Below, one piece after another: positions 41,581-52,483 of a DNA stretch of 64,000 nucleotides. The notes below the pieces were generated by a model. It saw nothing but the letters and a program-made list of their open reading frames with translations, made no database searches and was not told where the DNA came from. A program made the position numbers and the translations under genes. The DNA is from Candidatus Melainabacteria bacterium. Lineage in GTDB: Bacteria > Cyanobacteriota > Vampirovibrionia > Obscuribacterales > Obscuribacteraceae. Location: positions 21,180-85,179 of the forward strand of contig PLZS01000088.1 of assembly GCA_003153555.1 (NCBI GenBank), given 5' to 3'. The stretch's first letter is position 1. Each line of letters begins with the position of its first letter.

Positions 41581-41691
41581 GAGATTGTTATTGATTCCTT
41601 TGATAAAACAGTAGTCTCCCGCATATGGAACAACTATTTCTAGCACCAAATAAGGTGCCTAAATTTGAAGAGTGATCTATAAGAGTGAACT

Positions 41692-43479
41692 TCATCGACC
41701 AGCATTCATTCCCGACTTGCTGCTAGTTCGCGAAACATCCTTCGCTACCGTAAACCAGAACTCACTGCCTCCGGCGGCCCGGTTGCGTACGCCGATTTCG
41801 CCATGATGTCCTTCAATAATCAATTTACAGATTGCCAGTCCTAGTCCTGTCCCACCTTCGTTTGTCTGTTTGCTACCAGGGGCGTTCTCAAAGGGAGCGA
41901 AAACAGTTTGTTGAAACTCTTTGGGCACTCCTGGTCCGTCATCCAACACTGCTACTTCAATGTTCTGATCGTGTTCAGTGCAGCGCACTAACACGACTCC
42001 TGAAGGTGGGGAATATCGGATCGCGTTAGCAAGCAAATTGATCAGCATTTGCATCAGTTTTTCCTGATCACCGATGACGAATTGTGATGTGCGCACAGTT
42101 TCAAGAACAATACCTTTGGGCTCCGCAAGCGCCTTCACTTCTCTGAATGCCTCTGAGACAACGTCATCTATAGCGACAGACCCAAGTTCGAACTGCATCT
42201 TGCCGGCATCTAACTTTTCAAAATCCAAAAGGTCATTGATCATTGCGATTAATCGATCAACCGTTTTTTCCGCACCCTGCAGATCGCGTATTACACCTTC
42301 GGAGACCGAACCAAGAGCGCCGCTTTGCACTAAAGCGATAGAGCTGGCAACGGACATGAGCGGAGTGCGCAGGTCGTGACTGATCATGCCGATAAAGTCT
42401 TGTTTCAACCTTTCAACGTTTTTGTGCTCTGTAACATCTCCGACCACGCAGAATAGACTGCCGTCTGACTCTGACCAAAATGTAGACCACGACGTGTCAA
42501 TGATCCGCTCCTCGAGAGTCTTAAGCCTCAACTCAAATTGATTCCCAGTCTCACTCGCGAACGACTTGTTGATCTGCTCGTCAGCAATTGCACAGTCTTC
42601 CGAAATCACTAAATCGATCACCGATTTACCGATCAGTTCACTGGGCTCACAACCAAGTAATCGAAGTGAAAATCGGTTGGCGCGTTCAAAATATCCATTT
42701 CGATCAATAGAGCAAACGAGATCGGCTGCATTATCAATTAAAGCTCGAGCCCGCAGGAGAGCGTCTTCAATCGCCCGATCCATAGCGTGGAAGACTTGAT
42801 CTACTCTTGCCACTTCGTCAGTGCCTAGCAACATCTCGGACAGCGGTTCTCGACGCGAAAAACGTCCAGCATTGTCTGTCATGTGAGCGATTAATTTCCG
42901 CAGTCTCAAAGCGCAGAACGCCGCTACGAGCGCACTAATTATGATACCAAAGAGAGCAAAACAAAGAAGAATCATCTTCATCTCATTTCTTTGCTGAGTT
43001 TTAACTTCCGTTGCAACTTGCAGCTTCTCACTTTCAGTCTGTACAATCATCGACAAAACAGTGATCAATCGCCGTGATATTTCGGCGGTAGCAGACTTTT
43101 GAAAGTAGCGTTTACCCAGCTGAGCCACATTTTTGGCCTCTTGAATGAGAAGCCTGTCAGCTTTTGCATGAACCGGATCGTTGGCAATAAAGTTATGCAG
43201 CTCAGTCACCTCCCGCTCAAAACTGGATCTCGTTTCTTGCACCGATGGAGCGCCAACGACAACGTCTTCATGCTCCAACTGCGAAAGGGCGTAAGCTCCA
43301 AGTCCATCAAAAATGCGCCTGACGATTAAATTGCAGTCGTTAACCACGCCCTCCGAGCGGATACTGCGTTCAAATTCAGCCTGAGCTTGGATGATGAGAA
43401 TCATCAGCATTGCAACCAATAAAAGTTGAAAGGCCAGGGGACAAAAAATAACAAGTAGCCCTTGTGTTGTTAGTTTCAT
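41692..43479 (-). CDS. Sensor histidine kinase (TM-HAMP-PAS-HisKA-HATPase)
   Basis: DFIGMISHDLRTPLMSVASS, N box NLLANAIRYSPP, DDGPGVPKE, GGTGLGLAICKLI; PAS LVCSIDRNGYFERANRFSLRLLG. Confidence 0.93.
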   Translation of the reverse strand: MKLTTQGLLVIFCPLAFQLLLVAMLMILIIQAQAEFERSIRSEGVVNDCNLIVRRIFDGLGAYALSQLEHEDVVVGAPSVQETRSSFEREVTELHNFIANDPVHAKADRLLIQEAKNVAQLGKRYFQKSATAEISRRLITVLSMIVQTESEKLQVATEVKTQQRNEMKMILLCFALFGIIISALVAAFCALRLRKLIAHMTDNAGRFSRREPLSEMLLGTDEVARVDQVFHAMDRAIEDALLRARALIDNAADLVCSIDRNGYFERANRFSLRLLGCEPSELIGKSVIDLVISEDCAIADEQINKSFASETGNQFELRLKTLEERIIDTSWSTFWSESDGSLFCVVGDVTEHKNVERLKQDFIGMISHDLRTPLMSVASSIALVQSGALGSVSEGVIRDLQGAEKTVDRLIAMINDLLDFEKLDAGKMQFELGSVAIDDVVSEAFREVKALAEPKGIVLETVRTSQFVIGDQEKLMQMLINLLANAIRYSPPSGVVLVRCTEHDQNIEVAVLDDGPGVPKEFQQTVFAPFENAPGSKQTNEGGTGLGLAICKLIIEGHHGEIGVRNRAAGGSEFWFTVAKDVSRTSSKSGMNAGR

Positions 43480-45305
43480 GTTTCCAGCTCCGGAAACTCG
43501 GGAGTATCTTTAAACGCAGGTATGCGAACGAAAAAGCGACTTCCCAGACCAAGCTCACTTTCCACCCCGATCGTGCCGTTATGTCCTTCAGTAAGTACCT
43601 TGGCGATTGCCAGACCAAGACCAGTGCTTTTAACTGGCACATTTGCCTCAACCAACTTCGATTGGTGAAACTTTTCGAAAATCAAGTCTCGATCGTGAGC
43701 AGGAATTCCTGCGCCCTGATCAGCAACACTCAATTCAACGAAATCATCACCATCTTTGATAGCCACTGTGACTACGCCTTCGCGCGGAGAAAATTTGATC
43801 GCGTTCGACAGAAAGTTAATCAGAATCTGCACTAGCCTACGTTCATCTCCTAGAAGTAATGCATCTTGCCAGGGCGCTTGAATTTTGACACCGAATTTTT
43901 GCGCTAACGAGCTGACGGAGTCGATCGCCACATTGCACACGTCTAGAGCGCTCACACTGCTAAATTCGAGCACCATTTTGCCTGCGTCTAATTTTTCTAA
44001 ATCGAGTAAATCACGAACCAGTTCCATGAGTCGCTCCAAACTCTGACTGGCTTTGGACAATTCCTTAAGTGCCGGCTCGCTTAGTTCACCACGCGCACCT
44101 TCTGTAATAAGAGCGAATGTACTTGAAACAGAAGTCAGAGGTGTTCGCAGGTCATGACCTGCGACTGAGATGAGCTGTTGTTTCTGGCGGGCCAAGGCCC
44201 GTCGTTCCGTGACATCATGGGCAACACAATAGAACATTTTGTCAGGCTGTGTCCAAGTCACTTTCCACAAAATGTCCTTAACAGTGGTGTCACCACAAAC
44301 TAATTGAGATTCGAACTCCGTTTCTTTTCCGGTGGCTGAGACCTCTAATAAGAGAGTCGTCAATCGTTCACGTTCGTGTGGTGGCACCAAAGTCAGCATC
44401 GAGCGGCCCAACAACTCGTCTGCTCTATGTTGCCATGCTTTGAGCACTGACTCGCCGATGTCGACAATGCGCAACCTTCTATCAAGAGAACAGAGAACGT
44501 CGACAGATTGCTCGAGGATAGAGAATTCTTTTTTTCGGGCATCCTGAACCAAGTCAGAGGCCTTATGCAATGCAGCATCTAACTGCCCGATTTCGTCTTT
44601 ATCGGTCAGGGGGGCTTGTAGCGGTTTGCCAAAAGCGACTCGATGAGCGTTTTCTTCGATTATCTCGAGTCGCTTGGCGATATTTCGAAAGAATAGAATT
44701 GCCACCCCGATGGAAATAATCAAATTCAGCACAAGTCCCGCTACAGTGGTGAGGGAAACGTACCATCGCCACGTATTCAACTCACTAGGAGCCTTAAGGT
44801 GCATTTGCACTTCACCTGCGGCGATCCGATCTGAGATTGGCTTTGCTTCGACCATCATTGCGATGACATCGGGTTGCAACCCTTTGCCAAGTTCCACTCG
44901 CTCACTAGGAGGGCGGCGAAATATGAACTTAATGCGTTCGAGCATTTTGGCCGCATGGTCGAACATTTCAGGGAGCTCAGTGAAGGCCTCTCTGATCTCT
45001 GGCCTTACAGCGAAACTAGAGTTTACTGATTTTTGATAGACCCGCATTTTTTCGAGAACAAAATCAAATTCTCTTGAAAAGTCCTTGTCTGATTTAAGTT
45101 CAATCGTAGAAAGAGTGAGTAAGGCTTGCACTAATGCCTCTTCCGCACCGTGATAGCGCAAAAGCGCACTCTTCGACGAATCAAATTGGTCGGACAGTTG
45201 TTCGGTTTTTAAAAGTAGAGCAGCCAAAGTAACAACGAATACTATTTCGAAGAGAATAGGCAGAGTTACGATTAGCAGGATTTTCTGCCAAATTTTCAAA
45301 TTCAT
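43476..45305 (-). CDS. Sensor histidine kinase (TM-HAMP-PAS-HisKA-HATPase), paralog of the downstream kinase
   Basis: LISVAGHDLRTPLTSVSSTFAL, NFLSNAIKFSPREG, DQGAGIPAHD, STGLGLAIAKVL; 4-bp ATGA overlap. Confidence 0.93.
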   Translation of the reverse strand: MNLKIWQKILLIVTLPILFEIVFVVTLAALLLKTEQLSDQFDSSKSALLRYHGAEEALVQALLTLSTIELKSDKDFSREFDFVLEKMRVYQKSVNSSFAVRPEIREAFTELPEMFDHAAKMLERIKFIFRRPPSERVELGKGLQPDVIAMMVEAKPISDRIAAGEVQMHLKAPSELNTWRWYVSLTTVAGLVLNLIISIGVAILFFRNIAKRLEIIEENAHRVAFGKPLQAPLTDKDEIGQLDAALHKASDLVQDARKKEFSILEQSVDVLCSLDRRLRIVDIGESVLKAWQHRADELLGRSMLTLVPPHERERLTTLLLEVSATGKETEFESQLVCGDTTVKDILWKVTWTQPDKMFYCVAHDVTERRALARQKQQLISVAGHDLRTPLTSVSSTFALITEGARGELSEPALKELSKASQSLERLMELVRDLLDLEKLDAGKMVLEFSSVSALDVCNVAIDSVSSLAQKFGVKIQAPWQDALLLGDERRLVQILINFLSNAIKFSPREGVVTVAIKDGDDFVELSVADQGAGIPAHDRDLIFEKFHQSKLVEANVPVKSTGLGLAIAKVLTEGHNGTIGVESELGLGSRFFVRIPAFKDTPEFPELET

Positions 45306-45432
45306 GTCTTAGATCATACTGAAGGCTAGCCGTTACACGATATCATCTCAACTTTAATATCAAAGCATGTCCAAAGACTGGCAAACTGTTAGCAGAGAGA
45401 GATTATCAAGTGTCCATGCAAAAGGTCAATTC

Positions 45433-46470
45433 ATGAATCCGTTGATGTTCAGAGCGCCCACATTGTGCTTATTTGTTTGGATGCTAGTGTCACCATATGC
45501 GATGACGGACGGTAAGAATAAGACGGAAGTGATGAAGTCTAATCTTTCCTCTATGTTAGATTCATTGAGGGGCGGTTCTGCTGAACCTAAGCTGAATAAC
45601 GAACAGCTGCAATTGCAACAATTTTCATTGACGTCAAACAGTATTGAGCGCACTTACTACGTGCACGTTCCGCCCACATATACAGGAAAGACTGCGATGC
45701 CGCTAGTGCTGGCTTTCCATGGCGCCGGGGGTAAAGCCCGACTGATGCCCCGCCTCACCAATTTAAGCAAATTTGCCGACAAGCACTCTTTTATCGTTGT
45801 TTACCCCGAAGGCTTAAACGCTCGCTGGAATGACGGTAGAGGGGGAAAAACTGCCGCTGAGGTCGAAGACGTAAATTTCGTCAGCACCATGCTCGATAAG
45901 CTTGAGAAGCGATTCAAGATAGACACCAAGCGCGTCTATGCGGCAGGAGTATCCAACGGTGGTTTCTTTTCGCAATTTCTCTGCATCAACTTGCCTGATA
46001 AGTTCGCAGCCGTAGCCTCAGTCGCAGCGACGATGGAAGAGCATATTTACAAGAATCTCAAATCACCAAAACCTGTACCAATTCTTTTCATCATGGGTGA
46101 CGACGACACAATCGTGCCTTACGAGGGTGGCTCCATCGGAGTAGCCGGCGCGATAGAGGACAAGTCTACTCGCAGAGCAATCTCTGCTCAAAACGCTGTC
46201 AACTATTGGGTGAAGGCTGATCAGTGCAGTGACAAACCGGTGATTAGCACCCTTCCCGATGCTCGACCAAGCGATGGCACACATGTAACTCGCAAGATTT
46301 ACTCCAATGGAAAAAATGGCAGCGAGGTTGTTTTCTTTATCATCAAGAACGGCGGGCACACCTGGCCGTCAGGTTGGCAGTATCTTCCAGATGCGATCGT
46401 TGGTTTAACCAGCAAAGCTATCGATGCCGATCAAGAAATTTGGTCTTTTTTCCAGCGCCACCATCTGTAG
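45433..46470 (+). CDS. Secreted PHB-depolymerase/LpqC-like esterase
   Basis: LAFHGAGGKARL, AAGVSNGGFFSQFLC, GDDDTIVPYEGG, KNGGHTWPSG. Confidence 0.88.
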   Translation: MNPLMFRAPTLCLFVWMLVSPYAMTDGKNKTEVMKSNLSSMLDSLRGGSAEPKLNNEQLQLQQFSLTSNSIERTYYVHVPPTYTGKTAMPLVLAFHGAGGKARLMPRLTNLSKFADKHSFIVVYPEGLNARWNDGRGGKTAAEVEDVNFVSTMLDKLEKRFKIDTKRVYAAGVSNGGFFSQFLCINLPDKFAAVASVAATMEEHIYKNLKSPKPVPILFIMGDDDTIVPYEGGSIGVAGAIEDKSTRRAISAQNAVNYWVKADQCSDKPVISTLPDARPSDGTHVTRKIYSNGKNGSEVVFFIIKNGGHTWPSGWQYLPDAIVGLTSKAIDADQEIWSFFQRHHL

Positions 46471-46574
46471 TGCGGAGCAGAGTTAATAAATAATTGATGT
46501 CAGAAGCGCGGCTCCTGATCCATGTATCCTAATGTACGTCCAATGATCAGCGAGCGATTGACAGGTAAAAGTAC

Positions 46575-47918
46575 ATGCTAAAGCGACTGACTATAGGCTT
46601 GTTTCTATCCACATCGTTTTTAATGGCACATCCTTGTCTCGCTCAGCAGACACCCTGGGCATTGCATGGCACTGTTGTGGCTAATGGCGGACCGCAAGAC
46701 AAGTGGATCAGTTTCCAACATGGAAAAATCACTGCCATCTCAACGGAAAAGCCTGGCGCGGCAAAGACGTTTCTCGAACTCGATGGGTACATCTATCCTG
46801 GATTGATTGACACTCACAATCATGTCCATTACAACACTATTCCTCAGTGGAAAGGAAGTGACTATGCCAATCGCTATCACTGGCAAAATGATCCGGAATA
46901 CCTCGAAAAGGTTGATTATCCCTTTGCGCGCCAGGTCGATAACAGATTGGTTTCGGATTCAATTTTGTATGGAGAAGTTAGAAGCGTGATTGGAGGTGCC
47001 ACCATGATTCAATCCAACTATCATGAAGCCGCTCCAAAACAACTGATTCGAAATTTAGACTTCGATGAATATCATACGGAAGCCTACACTGGTCCAATCG
47101 GCAAGATATCTGATGAAGACGCAAAAAAACTCGGCGACCATTTAGGCAAGGAAACGGCTCGACTCTTTTTTCACATTGCAGAAGGAAAAAAGGATGACAC
47201 AACCACGCAATCTGAATTCGAAATATTAGGCAAAAAGGGATTTTTCAAAGATGGAGTTGTTGTTATCCACGGCATTGCTCTGGGACCTGCGGATTTTAAG
47301 GTGATGAAAGAGAAACACATGTTCTTAGTGTGGTCTCCGAGAAGCAACATGCGTCTTTACGGTGAGACCAGTGATGTGCCAGCTGCTGTGGACGCAGGAG
47401 TCACTGTCGCTCTTTCCCCGGATTGGACAGTGACTGGGTCGAGCAATATGCTGGATGAACTGAGATTTGCGTATGGCTATTTGACTAAACGCTATCCAGG
47501 CAAGTTCACGCCGCAAAACATGTTTGACATGGTGACGAAAAATGCAGCCTTGGTCGCGGGAGTTGACAAGGAACTGGGAGCTATAGAAGTTGGAATGGAT
47601 GCTGATTTTTTGACGACAAAAAAACTTACTTTTGTCGACAAAAAGACGAAGCTGGATCAAACCTACGAGCCCTACGATAACCTTTTGAAAGTAGCCCCAT
47701 CTGACGTTCGATTAGTCTTCGTCAAAGGGCGACCGATCTATGGAGAACCAGCTCTAATGTCAAAATATGCGGTTCACTCAACGCCAATAAAAATTGGTGC
47801 CGTGGAAAAGCAGATTGCCATTGATTGCGAGGATGGATCAAATTCAATCGACTATGGTCAACTCGAAAGTCGACTCAAATCTGTTTTGCCTCAACTTGCA
47901 CCTGTTTATGAGCCATAA
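46575..47918 (+). CDS. Secreted metal-dependent amidohydrolase
   Basis: Signal peptide; IYPGLIDTHNHVHYN (HxH), VVIHGIAL, SPDWTVTGSSNMLDELR. Confidence 0.87.
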   Translation: MLKRLTIGLFLSTSFLMAHPCLAQQTPWALHGTVVANGGPQDKWISFQHGKITAISTEKPGAAKTFLELDGYIYPGLIDTHNHVHYNTIPQWKGSDYANRYHWQNDPEYLEKVDYPFARQVDNRLVSDSILYGEVRSVIGGATMIQSNYHEAAPKQLIRNLDFDEYHTEAYTGPIGKISDEDAKKLGDHLGKETARLFFHIAEGKKDDTTTQSEFEILGKKGFFKDGVVVIHGIALGPADFKVMKEKHMFLVWSPRSNMRLYGETSDVPAAVDAGVTVALSPDWTVTGSSNMLDELRFAYGYLTKRYPGKFTPQNMFDMVTKNAALVAGVDKELGAIEVGMDADFLTTKKLTFVDKKTKLDQTYEPYDNLLKVAPSDVRLVFVKGRPIYGEPALMSKYAVHSTPIKIGAVEKQIAIDCEDGSNSIDYGQLESRLKSVLPQLAPVYEP

Positions 47919-48020
47919 CCAGAAACCATCGACCAGGCTATCCAACCGATTTGCCTCTGTCCGAGTAATTCTCAGGAGCCACGCTGCTAGGCTCCTGTGG
48001 CTCGTTCTCTAGCGGATAAA

Positions 48021-48040
48021 AATCAACCGTTAACGGTTTG
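48021..48040. repeat. AATCAACCGTTAACGGTTTG palindromic repeat-family copy
   Basis: Core AACCGTTAACGGTT perfectly self-complementary. Confidence 0.72.
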
Positions 48041-48089
48041 TTTTCTGAAACCACTCATTTGTCTGTATGGGCGCAGGATTCCATCGAAT

Positions 48090-48593
48090 CTAAGCAGGCA
48101 GAATTTCGATGGCGGTTTCGAGGTTGAATACTTCACAATCCTCTTTGGACCCGTCCTCACAGACCAGGCAAGCGAAATCTATCGGTTCGCCAACTGCGGT
48201 CATTGGATAGTGCCAAATCCCTGGTTTGTAACTGATGCCCTGTCCATTGGTTGCCTCAAACACCTTCAAGGTTTCCAAGTCCGGTTTGTCTTCACCCAGA
48301 CTAACAATTACGAGAAATTTTGCGTTGCTCGTCATGGGCATGAATACCTGCGTGGAAAATTGGTGTTTTTCCAAAAGCTTTAGTTGCAGAGGAAATTGAG
48401 CGAGTGGATTGCACCTAAAAACGCATAAATTAAGCTTGGCACTTTCAGTCCGTAAATTGGCAACGTCAGCCAAATAGTCGTAACGTTTCGCAGTTTGCAT
48501 GTTTGCATACTTGAAAGGAAGGTTTTCATCGGCAGCGATTAGCGAACCGAATGGACTGTATGCTTCTCGATTTATGGGCACAGCCTTGATCAT
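48090..48593 (-). CDS. allA: Ureidoglycolate lyase
   Basis: REAYSPFGSLIAADE, LLEKHQFSTQVFMPM, YKPGIWHYPMTAVGEPIDFACLV. Confidence 0.9.
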   Translation of the reverse strand: MIKAVPINREAYSPFGSLIAADENLPFKYANMQTAKRYDYLADVANLRTESAKLNLCVFRCNPLAQFPLQLKLLEKHQFSTQVFMPMTSNAKFLVIVSLGEDKPDLETLKVFEATNGQGISYKPGIWHYPMTAVGEPIDFACLVCEDGSKEDCEVFNLETAIEILPA

Positions 48594-48796
48594 TGAAGAG
48601 TATTCACCATGTCAAGCTATGCTTGTTTTAGAAGTTTTGCTTTAGACTAATACGCCCAGCTCGCGCGCTCTTCGGAGATGCCGGCGGTAATATTCGCAAT
48701 CCGAATTGCGTGTAATATAACCTGGCACTGGGATAATTGTACAGTTGGTTTTCGTTGCTGAAGCGAAACAGGCATGGTGCCCTGTGAATTGAGGAG

Positions 48797-50383
48797 ATGA
48801 TCATGACGCAAGTAGCGCAACAAGTTGAAGTTTTAGGCAAACTGAATTCCGAGTTCGAACAGATTCTTACTCCGGAGGCTCTTGCCTTTATTGCCGACCT
48901 TCATACTCAGTTCAATCCAACCAGAGAGAAGTTGCTCAGCAATCGGGCGCTCCGGCAAAAGGAAATTGACTCTGGAAAGTACCCAGATTTCTTGGCGGAA
49001 ACCGCTTCTGTACGCGATGGAAAATGGCAGGTTGCCAGCTGTCCTGAGGACCTTCTGGACCGTCGAGTCGAGATCACCGGTCCATGCGAAAAGAAAATGA
49101 TGATCAACGCCTTCAATTCCGGCGCAAATGCGTTTATGGCAGATCTGGAAGATTCACTCTCTCCTACCTGGGAGAACGTGGTCGAAGGCCAAAAGAATTT
49201 AAAAGAAGCGGTACGCAGAACCTTGTCATTCAACAGCCCGGAGGGTAAGTCGTATCGCTTAAACGAGAAGATTGCGACACTGCTTGTCCGTCCACGCGGC
49301 TGGCACCTAGTCGAGCAGCATGTCACCGTTGGTGGTGCACCTTTATCGGCGAGTTTGTTTGATTTCGGACTTTATTTCTTTCACAACGCGCAAGAACTAG
49401 CTAAGCGTGGAAGTGGTCCATACTTTTATCTGCCGAAGATGGAAAGTCACCTGGAAGCCAGGTTGTGGAATGACGTTTTCAATTATTCGCAAGACAAGCT
49501 CAAAATTGAGCGAGGCACGATTCGAGCCACTGTACTGATCGAGACAATTCTAGCCGCTTTTGAGATGGATGAGATTTTGTTCGAGTTGAAAGAGCATGCG
49601 TCGGGCTTGAATGCAGGCCGGTGGGATTACATCTTTAGCACGATTAAGAAGTTCTCTCGCCACAAAGAATTCTTGCTGCCCGATCGTGCTCAGATAACCA
49701 TGCGTGTTCCATTCATGCGCGCTTATTGCCGGCTTCTCGTCAAGACATGCCACCGTAGAGGTGCGCATGCGATGGGAGGCATGGCTGCTTTCATACCGAG
49801 CAGAAAAGATGCTGCCATTAACGAAGTAGCATTGACTAAAGTTCGAGAAGACAAGGATCTCGAAGTTGCAACAGGATTCGACGGCACCTGGGTTGCGCAT
49901 CCAGATTTGGTACCAGTGGCAAAAGACGTATTTGACACAGCCTTCGGAAGCAAACCGAACCAAAAATTCAAACAACTTGAAGATGTCGTGGTCGCCAAAG
50001 AAATCTTGGACGTCAAAATAGATGGCGGGCAGATCACCGAGAAGGGACTGACCAACAATATTGACGTCGGTTTGCAATACATCGAGTCATGGTTGCGAGG
50101 CACGGGTGCAGCGGCAATTCATAATCTGATGGAAGATGCAGCGACAGCGGAAATCTCGCGAGCTCAAATTTGGCAATGGTTCCAAAATGCAGCCAAGCTG
50201 GATGACGGCAGAGTGGTCACAATGGATCTATATCGTCAGATAAAGGATGCGCAACTGAAAAGCTTGAGCACGACTCCTGGCAATAGGTATAAAGAGGCGG
50301 CTGAAATTTTAGACAGTCTCGTAGAGAGCGATTCCTTCGCCGAATTTCTCACTATTGGTGCATACAAATATCTGGATAAGTAG
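48797..50383 (+). CDS. aceB: Malate synthase A
   Basis: [81 protein letters not shown]. Confidence 0.96.
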   Translation: MIMTQVAQQVEVLGKLNSEFEQILTPEALAFIADLHTQFNPTREKLLSNRALRQKEIDSGKYPDFLAETASVRDGKWQVASCPEDLLDRRVEITGPCEKKMMINAFNSGANAFMADLEDSLSPTWENVVEGQKNLKEAVRRTLSFNSPEGKSYRLNEKIATLLVRPRGWHLVEQHVTVGGAPLSASLFDFGLYFFHNAQELAKRGSGPYFYLPKMESHLEARLWNDVFNYSQDKLKIERGTIRATVLIETILAAFEMDEILFELKEHASGLNAGRWDYIFSTIKKFSRHKEFLLPDRAQITMRVPFMRAYCRLLVKTCHRRGAHAMGGMAAFIPSRKDAAINEVALTKVREDKDLEVATGFDGTWVAHPDLVPVAKDVFDTAFGSKPNQKFKQLEDVVVAKEILDVKIDGGQITEKGLTNNIDVGLQYIESWLRGTGAAAIHNLMEDAATAEISRAQIWQWFQNAAKLDDGRVVTMDLYRQIKDAQLKSLSTTPGNRYKEAAEILDSLVESDSFAEFLTIGAYKYLDK

Positions 50384-50595
50384 TCTCTTAAATATAGCCT
50401 TTTCAGACGATTTAAGCCTCGTAAGAGGAAATGAGCGCGGGATTTTAACCCTCCTCGAGCGAAATAAGTAGGAGGAGTAATATTCTCTCCATCCTTTTGC
50501 GCAACTGATCGCTGACGTTCAGCGTCTCGGGGTGTGCCTATAAGCGGCTAGAATAGCCCTGCTCCATTTCTAGCTGTCGCGGTACGGTGAGTAGT

Positions 50596-50937
50596 CTAGC
50601 TTCCGCGATAAGTTGAATAGCCGAACGGACTGAGAAGTAGCGGCACGTGAAAGTGCTGAGTCGGATCTTTGACTTCAAAAGCCACAGTCACGTGCGGATA
50701 GAATCCAGGCTCATCCTGATTCGCATAGTAGCTGTGTGTGTCGAATGTGAGTCTATATGTGCCTGCGATCAGATGGTAGGCGTCAGATAAAAGATCTGTT
50801 AATCGACCGTCAAAATTAGTTTGGCCGGAGGCGATTTCATCCCAAATGCCCTCGGTTTGGAATTCCAAAGTTACTTTTATTCCACTGCCCGGCCGCCCTT
50901 TGGCAGTATCCAATACGTGTGTAGTAATGCTGCTCAT
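50596..50937 (-). CDS. uraH: 5-hydroxyisourate hydrolase (transthyretin-like)
   Basis: THVLDTAKGRPGSGIKVTLE, C-terminal YSTYRGS. Confidence 0.95.
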   Translation of the reverse strand: MSSITTHVLDTAKGRPGSGIKVTLEFQTEGIWDEIASGQTNFDGRLTDLLSDAYHLIAGTYRLTFDTHSYYANQDEPGFYPHVTVAFEVKDPTQHFHVPLLLSPFGYSTYRGS

Positions 50938-51435
50938 TTATAGTTTTTCCAATCTCAGGTGGGTAATTTTCTTTTGTTCTTCAGCTGCAATAGGCAACTC
51001 TGTTTCGGTGCTGTGTTCCAATCTTGCATTGAGTATCGATAACATCTCATTGGCTGTTTTACCAGTGGCGCAAACGATAAAAATGTAGCCAAATTTTCGC
51101 AAATATTCCTCGTTGCCAGAGGCGAGATTTTGCCCAACTTCGTCTGAAATCCCTTCTACACCTGACTGTTCATTTTGAGCCCAGTTCTTTGTGGCATTGT
51201 ATTTTTCTTTCAGACTCTTCAGATCGCCAATCTTCGGATGAGCGGCGAAAGCCTCCAACCAATCCAACCGCGTCATCTCGCTAAAGAAATGATCGGCGCG
51301 CTTTGACAGCTCCTCATCGTTGCTAAAGGGTCGAGCGCGCGCCATATCTCGTGACCACCGACCACAACCACAACACTTCAGGAAGACTTCCGTAGCGTCG
51401 TTAACACTAAGTTCGTTGATAAGCTTTAAGTTCAT
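50938..51435 (-). CDS. uraD: OHCU decarboxylase
   Basis: WLEAFAAHPKIGDLKSLK, EQSGVEG, FGYIFIVCATGKTANEMLSILNARL. Confidence 0.95.
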   Translation of the reverse strand: MNLKLINELSVNDATEVFLKCCGCGRWSRDMARARPFSNDEELSKRADHFFSEMTRLDWLEAFAAHPKIGDLKSLKEKYNATKNWAQNEQSGVEGISDEVGQNLASGNEEYLRKFGYIFIVCATGKTANEMLSILNARLEHSTETELPIAAEEQKKITHLRLEKL

Positions 51436-52483
51436 CGGTCTCTTTACGACTAGGATCTACCGGCGTTGAAGGCACCACTGTGCACCAGGCGCGGAATCTA
51501 CTGATGCCACCATCGGGTACGATGTTCAGACGGAGATGCGTCCAAGGACCTTCGGCCAAAATTTCCTTTTCAAAGAAATGTCTGTTATCAGCTTGAAGCT
51601 TTGTCTGCGGCACTACCTTAGTCCACTCAAAGCCGGACGCATTGAGATTATTCATTTCTGCGCCAGGAGCATAACAAGCATCGATCCAACAAGAATCCGG
51701 GAAATTACCCTTGTAGTGTTTGGTATCGACCTCAATTTTTTGCAAAAGTCCAGGCTTAGCTAATTGGATAACTGACCAATCGTGTCCTTGATCTCTGCGT
51801 CGTCGAGTTTCCCAGCCATCGCCCATATTGGCTCCCTGTCCGGGCATGATCATGTTGTTTTTGTTGCCAAAGAACATATCATTGCAAGCGATGACACTGC
51901 CGCCATTTTCAACGGCTGCAAGATCGACCTGTTCGTCTCGAGGACATGCAAGCCAATCTTTCTCAACGGTACCGTAAACCTTCAAGCGGGCAACGCCGCC
52001 ATCAGGATATATATTGAGCCGAATATGCGTCCAGCGATTGGGGTTCAAGACTGCGAAAATGTTTTGTGCTCCCTGCTTGAGAGGCGATTTAGGGAGGATC
52101 TGATGCCAGTCAGCTTCGGACAATTTGTCGACTGGAACGTCCTTATCTACGTACAGGGCATCGATGGAAGCATAGGGTGGATGATTACCCAAAAAGTTGT
52201 TTGTGTCGATGTCGACTCCTTCGATCACTCCCGCTGTGCCCAGCTTTAAAATGCACCAATCGTAACCTGGCACCCTCTTGCGACGAGTCTCCCAGCCATC
52301 CATCCATTTGCCACGATCCGTGTACTTGTCGTCGATGTACACACCTCGGCCCGGCTTGATCAGATTTTCTTTTTCAGCAAAAAATTCATCATTAGCAATT
52401 AAAACTTTGCCGCCCAATTTTTCTGAAGCAAGGTCGACAAACCCACTAAAAACAGCCGCTCCGAGATCGAAATTCCTTTCCAT
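51407..52483 (-). CDS. alc: Allantoicase
   Basis: Duplicated domain GWETRRKRVPGYDWCILKLG / GWETRRRRDQGHDWSVIQLA, WTHIRLNIYPDGGVARLKVYG. Confidence 0.96.
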   Translation of the reverse strand: MERNFDLGAAVFSGFVDLASEKLGGKVLIANDEFFAEKENLIKPGRGVYIDDKYTDRGKWMDGWETRRKRVPGYDWCILKLGTAGVIEGVDIDTNNFLGNHPPYASIDALYVDKDVPVDKLSEADWHQILPKSPLKQGAQNIFAVLNPNRWTHIRLNIYPDGGVARLKVYGTVEKDWLACPRDEQVDLAAVENGGSVIACNDMFFGNKNNMIMPGQGANMGDGWETRRRRDQGHDWSVIQLAKPGLLQKIEVDTKHYKGNFPDSCWIDACYAPGAEMNNLNASGFEWTKVVPQTKLQADNRHFFEKEILAEGPWTHLRLNIVPDGGISRFRAWCTVVPSTPVDPSRKETDELKAYQRT

